Shown here: positions 61,210-64,000 of the stretch, piece by piece
Numbering within the stretch: position 1 is the first letter of the stretch
Layout: every line of letters begins with the position of its first letter
Source of the DNA: Nitrobacter sp047149785
GTDB lineage: Bacteria; Pseudomonadota; Alphaproteobacteria; Rhizobiales; Xanthobacteraceae
Direction: 5' to 3'
NCBI RefSeq assembly: GCF_047149785.1
Contig: NZ_BAAGBE010000001.1
Span: forward strand, 434,001-498,000
DNA length: 64,000 nucleotides
Position numbers and translations under genes: made by a program
Notes under the pieces: model-generated
Told to the model about the DNA's origin: nothing
The model's database searches: none
What the model saw: only the letters and a program-made list of their open reading frames with translations

Positions 61210-62942
61210 CGCGCGACGACGATTTTCACATTCGGCCAGGCCGCATCCGTTCCTCGAAAGCGCAGCGGGCAAAGCCCTTCGTCGCCCAGGCGCTCGCTGC
61301 CGCGCAGAGAGCCGGGGGCTGCATCTCGCGCTCCGGCAAGATCACGTCGGGACGTGGCTCGCGCTTCGGGCGCGGCCGCGTGGCAAGCATCCGCGCCAAT
61401 CGCCTTATCAATAGCCGCTCACGCGGCGCGGTCATCAAGACCCGTGTGGTCCGCCACACGGCACGCTCCGCTCCGCTCACCGCCCATCTCAATTATCTCC
61501 GCCGCGACGGCGTCACCCGCGACGGCGAGAAAGCCCGCATGTTCGGGCCAGAAACCGAGGACGCCGACGTCAAGCACTTCGCCGAGCGCTGCAAGGACGA
61601 CCGGCATCATTTTCGCTTCATCGTCTCGCCCGACGACGCCGTTGAAATGTCCGATCTCAAGACCTTCACCCGCGAACTGATGACGCAGGTTGAAAAGGAC
61701 CTTGGCACGAAACTCGATTGGGTCGCCGTCGACCACTGGAATACGGAGCATCCTCACGTCCACGTCATCCTGCGCGGCCGCGCCGATGACGGCCAGGACC
61801 TCGTGATCGCACGCGACTACATCAAGGAGGGCATGCGCAACCGGGCGCAAGATCTCATCACGCAGGAACTCGGCCAACGGACCGACCTCGATATCCGCCG
61901 CGCGCTGGAGCGCCAGGTTGCGGCCGAACGCTGGACCCAGCTCGACCGCCAGCTTGCGCGCGATGCCGACCGGAGCGGTATCATCGATCTCGCGCCCGTC
62001 TCGGACCAGAAGCCTGACCAATATCTCACCCTCAAGGTGGGTCGGCTGCGCCATCTCGAAAGTCTAGGCCTCGCCGAGTCGATTGGCGCTGGCCAGTGGG
62101 CGATAGCGGAGGGGGCGGAGTCGACGTTGCGTGAGTTGGGTGAGCGCGGCGACATCATCAAGCGGATGCACCGCGCCCTGACCGAGCGCGGCATTGATCG
62201 CGGCTTGACGGACTATGTGGTCTCCGGAGAAACCCACGGTCAGCCCATCATTGGCCGGCTGGTCGATCGCGGCCTCGACGACGAATTGCGCGGGTCGGCC
62301 TATGTGGTTGTCGACGGCATTGACGGCCACACGCACCACATCAAGCTCCCCGATCTCGATGCCGCCGGCGACAGCGCGCCGGGCTCGATCGTCGAGCTAC
62401 GCACCTTCGAGGACACGCGCGGCGAGCGCCGCGTGGCGTTGGCGACGCGCAGCGATCTATCGATCGAAGCCCAGACCACGGCCAGCGGCGCGACCTGGCT
62501 CGATCGCCAGCTTGTCGCCCGCGATCCCGTCGATCTCGGCGGCGGCTTCGGTCTGGAGGTGAAGCAGGCGATGGAAGCGCGCGCCGGACACCTGATGCAG
62601 GAGGGGATGGCGCGGCGCGATGGCGAGCACATCCTGTTCAGCCGAAACCTCCTCGGTACGCTCCGGCAACGCGAACTGGACACCCTCGGGGACAGGCTTG
62701 CGGCCGAGACCGGCACGCTGTTCCAGAAATCTGCCGACGGAGAGTATGTCGCCGGCATCTACCGGCAGCGCTTCGCGCTCGCCTCCGGCCGCTTCGCCAT
62801 GATCGATGACGGGCTCGGCTTCAAGCTGGTGCCCTGGACGCCTTCGATCGAGAAGCATATCGGGCAACACATTTCCGGGGTCGCCCGCGCCGACGGCGGC
62901 GTCGACTGGTCGTTTGGCCGCAAGCGAGGGCTGGGATTGTGA
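61206..62942 (+). CDS. relaxase/mobilisation nuclease, VirD2/DUF3363 type
   Basis: 578 residues. A basic N-terminal region (about 50 residues) leads to the relaxase domain with KTRVVRHTARSAPLTAHLNY (catalytic-Tyr region) and the metal-binding His triad HPHVHVIL (His182, 184, 186). The C-terminal two thirds are DUF3363 (GRLVDRGLDDELRGSAYVVV, KLPDLDAAGDSAPGSIVELR). It nicks the transfer origin and pilots the strand into the secretion channel. This makes the element self-transmissible or at least mobilisable. Confidence 0.93.
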   Translation: MTRDDDFHIRPGRIRSSKAQRAKPFVAQALAAAQRAGGCISRSGKITSGRGSRFGRGRVASIRANRLINSRSRGAVIKTRVVRHTARSAPLTAHLNYLRRDGVTRDGEKARMFGPETEDADVKHFAERCKDDRHHFRFIVSPDDAVEMSDLKTFTRELMTQVEKDLGTKLDWVAVDHWNTEHPHVHVILRGRADDGQDLVIARDYIKEGMRNRAQDLITQELGQRTDLDIRRALERQVAAERWTQLDRQLARDADRSGIIDLAPVSDQKPDQYLTLKVGRLRHLESLGLAESIGAGQWAIAEGAESTLRELGERGDIIKRMHRALTERGIDRGLTDYVVSGETHGQPIIGRLVDRGLDDELRGSAYVVVDGIDGHTHHIKLPDLDAAGDSAPGSIVELRTFEDTRGERRVALATRSDLSIEAQTTASGATWLDRQLVARDPVDLGGGFGLEVKQAMEARAGHLMQEGMARRDGEHILFSRNLLGTLRQRELDTLGDRLAAETGTLFQKSADGEYVAGIYRQRFALASGRFAMIDDGLGFKLVPWTPSIEKHIGQHISGVARADGGVDWSFGRKRGLGL

Positions 62943-62988
62943 GCGATCGTGCGATAGGAAGCCCAGACTCGCGGCATGGAGGTGCATC

Positions 62989-63165
62989 ATGAGCGTCACG
63001 ACTTCAACCAGCCCTGAGCAGAACCACGACGGCCGCCCGCGCCAGAGCGGCAAGCGCCGCAGCCTCGTGGACTCTCTCGCGATGCCCGGCCTATCGGACA
63101 TCGATTTCGATCCACCGCGCGTCGAGATTGCGCTGCGTGCGACTTTCGCCGTCAGAGATCAATGA
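62989..63165 (+). CDS. small protein after relaxase, possibly truncated
   Basis: 58 residues: SGKRRSLVDSLAMPGLSDID followed by FDPPRVEIALRATF. No family assigned. It ends inside the 3' end of the convergent minus-strand gene, which hints at truncation by whatever brought that insert. Confidence 0.4.
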   Translation: MSVTTSTSPEQNHDGRPRQSGKRRSLVDSLAMPGLSDIDFDPPRVEIALRATFAVRDQ

Positions 63166-63718
63166 TCCTGTCGTCGTCGCCGCGGCCGTCCCTCAGTTTC
63201 GGTCGCGGCGGCGGCATCGGCTGATAGTAGATCACTTTCGGCTCCAGCTCCTCCATCTTCGGCGGCGGCCGAGGCGTTGGCTGCGGTTCGGGCTGCGGCT
63301 CCGGCCGGACCTGCGCGAGTTGTTCCATCATCGCCGGCAAGCGCACATAGGCCATTAGCCCGAACAGGATCGCCCCGAACCCGCCGGCGAGCAGCGGCCA
63401 GAACGTGCCTTCCGCCCCGGTCTGGATCGCCATCGCGCGTGTCGCGATCGCGCCAGCCCACATCGGCGGCACGAGATAAATGACCATCCCGATCCATCGC
63501 AGCGTCGGCCTGCGCGCGGAGATGGTCGCGAACAGCAACACGAACGCCGCAACCCCGCCGAACACCGTCACGCCGAGTGCGACGAGGCCGCCTGCGCCAT
63601 GTCCGTAGGCCAGCCAGCCGAGTCCTATCCCGGCCAATACCGGTACGAACCAGATCATCAGCCGGAACAGCAGCACCAGCGCCACGACGACAAGGATGGT
63701 CTGGAAGATGATTGCCAT
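63152..63718 (-). CDS. membrane protein with proline-rich tail, unknown
   Basis: 188 residues. Four hydrophobic segments (about residues 2-24, 28-58, 70-90, 98-118) are followed by a low-complexity tail EPQPEPQPTPRPPPKMEELE and an acidic end DDDRIIDL. No family recognised. It is on the opposite strand to the surrounding transfer genes. Confidence 0.6.
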   Translation of the reverse strand: MAIIFQTILVVVALVLLFRLMIWFVPVLAGIGLGWLAYGHGAGGLVALGVTVFGGVAAFVLLFATISARRPTLRWIGMVIYLVPPMWAGAIATRAMAIQTGAEGTFWPLLAGGFGAILFGLMAYVRLPAMMEQLAQVRPEPQPEPQPTPRPPPKMEELEPKVIYYQPMPPPRPKLRDGRGDDDRIIDL

Positions 63719-63767
63719 GCGAGCCTCCTGCGTCAGCGTCCGCCGGACGCCTCCACGGCGTGCCTGC

Positions 63768-64000
63768 CTAGTCCTCTTTGCGTTCCCCAGGCAGATGCCG
63801 CGCAAGGTCCATACTGTCGTGCAGGATGCGGAGAATCTGGATGCGGTTCTCTGTGTTCGTAGTGAACAGGATCAGGTGGCGGCCGCGCCGTCCGTGCCGA
63901 GCGACATGCAGCGATTTGAGGCCGCGGCCGAGTTCAGCGCGATCCCGAACGCCTGCGGCCTCCGGGCCGTCATCGAGATTGCGAAAGGCGGCGAAAATCG
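63768..64000 (-). CDS. RelE/ParE-type toxin, C-terminal part
   Basis: 77 residues; the start lies beyond the right edge. SLHVARHGRRGRHLILFTTN followed by TENRIQILRILHDSMDLARH matches the C-terminal half of RelE/ParE toxins (HxxRxGR, ...RI-IL-RILH...MDL-RHL), which act by mRNA cleavage or gyrase inhibition. The antitoxin would be expected next to it, to the right. Confidence 0.75.
   Translation of the reverse strand, partial: IFAAFRNLDDGPEAAGVRDRAELGRGLKSLHVARHGRRGRHLILFTTNTENRIQILRILHDSMDLARHLPGERKED

Overview
The window looks like the chromosome of a GC-rich alphaproteobacterium of the Bradyrhizobium/Nitrobacter/Rhodopseudomonas group. The basis is an intact ChpT-CtrA cell-cycle pair next to a flagellar and chemotaxis cluster, an EipA (DUF1134) envelope gene, dispersed extragenic repeats of the kind common in that group, and several tiny protein families typical of Bradyrhizobium-like genomes. 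Genus cannot be fixed from the sequence alone.

Positions 1-25,400 are ordinary core genes: the end of hisS, small secreted proteins, RNase T2, rlmJ, a cold shock protein, an outer-membrane beta-barrel protein, uvrC-pgsA-moaD-moaE-prmB, a MATE exporter, the ycjX-ycjF pair, isovaleryl-CoA dehydrogenase, an L,D-transpeptidase, a thiamine-diphosphate enzyme, a PPP phosphatase, tRNA-Val, eipA and cysQ. A ~105-bp hairpin-bearing repeat recurs in the gaps here (3 full copies, 1 half copy); its stem sequence differs between copies but stays paired.

Positions 25,480-40,900 form a regulatory and motility block: chpT, then cheA-cheW-cheY-cheB-cheR, ctrA, fliI-fliJ and flhA, then a TonB-dependent receptor. 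CtrA-box-like sites lie upstream of fliI and flhA. The ctrA-fliI gap holds five GANTC (CcrM methylation) sites within 169 bp.

From a tRNA with a CAT anticodon (41,034-41,109) rightward the sequence is accessory. A tyrosine integrase abuts that tRNA. An orphan 3' fragment of tRNA-Arg(ACG) follows at 42.85 kb. Positions 43-52 kb are a graveyard mixed with small genes: fragments of phosphofructokinase, a staphylococcal-nuclease homologue, a serine hydrolase, a primase/helicase-like gene and an AlpA-type regulator, plus an operon of tiny Bradyrhizobium-type proteins, a double-glycine-leader peptide, a second cold shock gene and a tRNA-Gly-like sequence with an abnormal anticodon loop.

Positions 52.8-64 kb carry the replication/mobilisation half of an integrative conjugative element: DUF736, DNA methyltransferase, XRE repressor with a palindromic operator, DUF2285 genes (one frameshifted), a MerR regulator, an AlpA-like regulator, RepA followed by three 18-bp iterons, DUF2840, TraF peptidase, a second DUF736, a lytic transglycosylase and a VirD2/DUF3363-type relaxase. 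No ParA is seen in the slot where I would expect it. The coupling protein and type IV secretion genes, if present, lie to the right. The window ends in a minus-strand insert with a membrane protein and a truncated RelE/ParE-type toxin gene.
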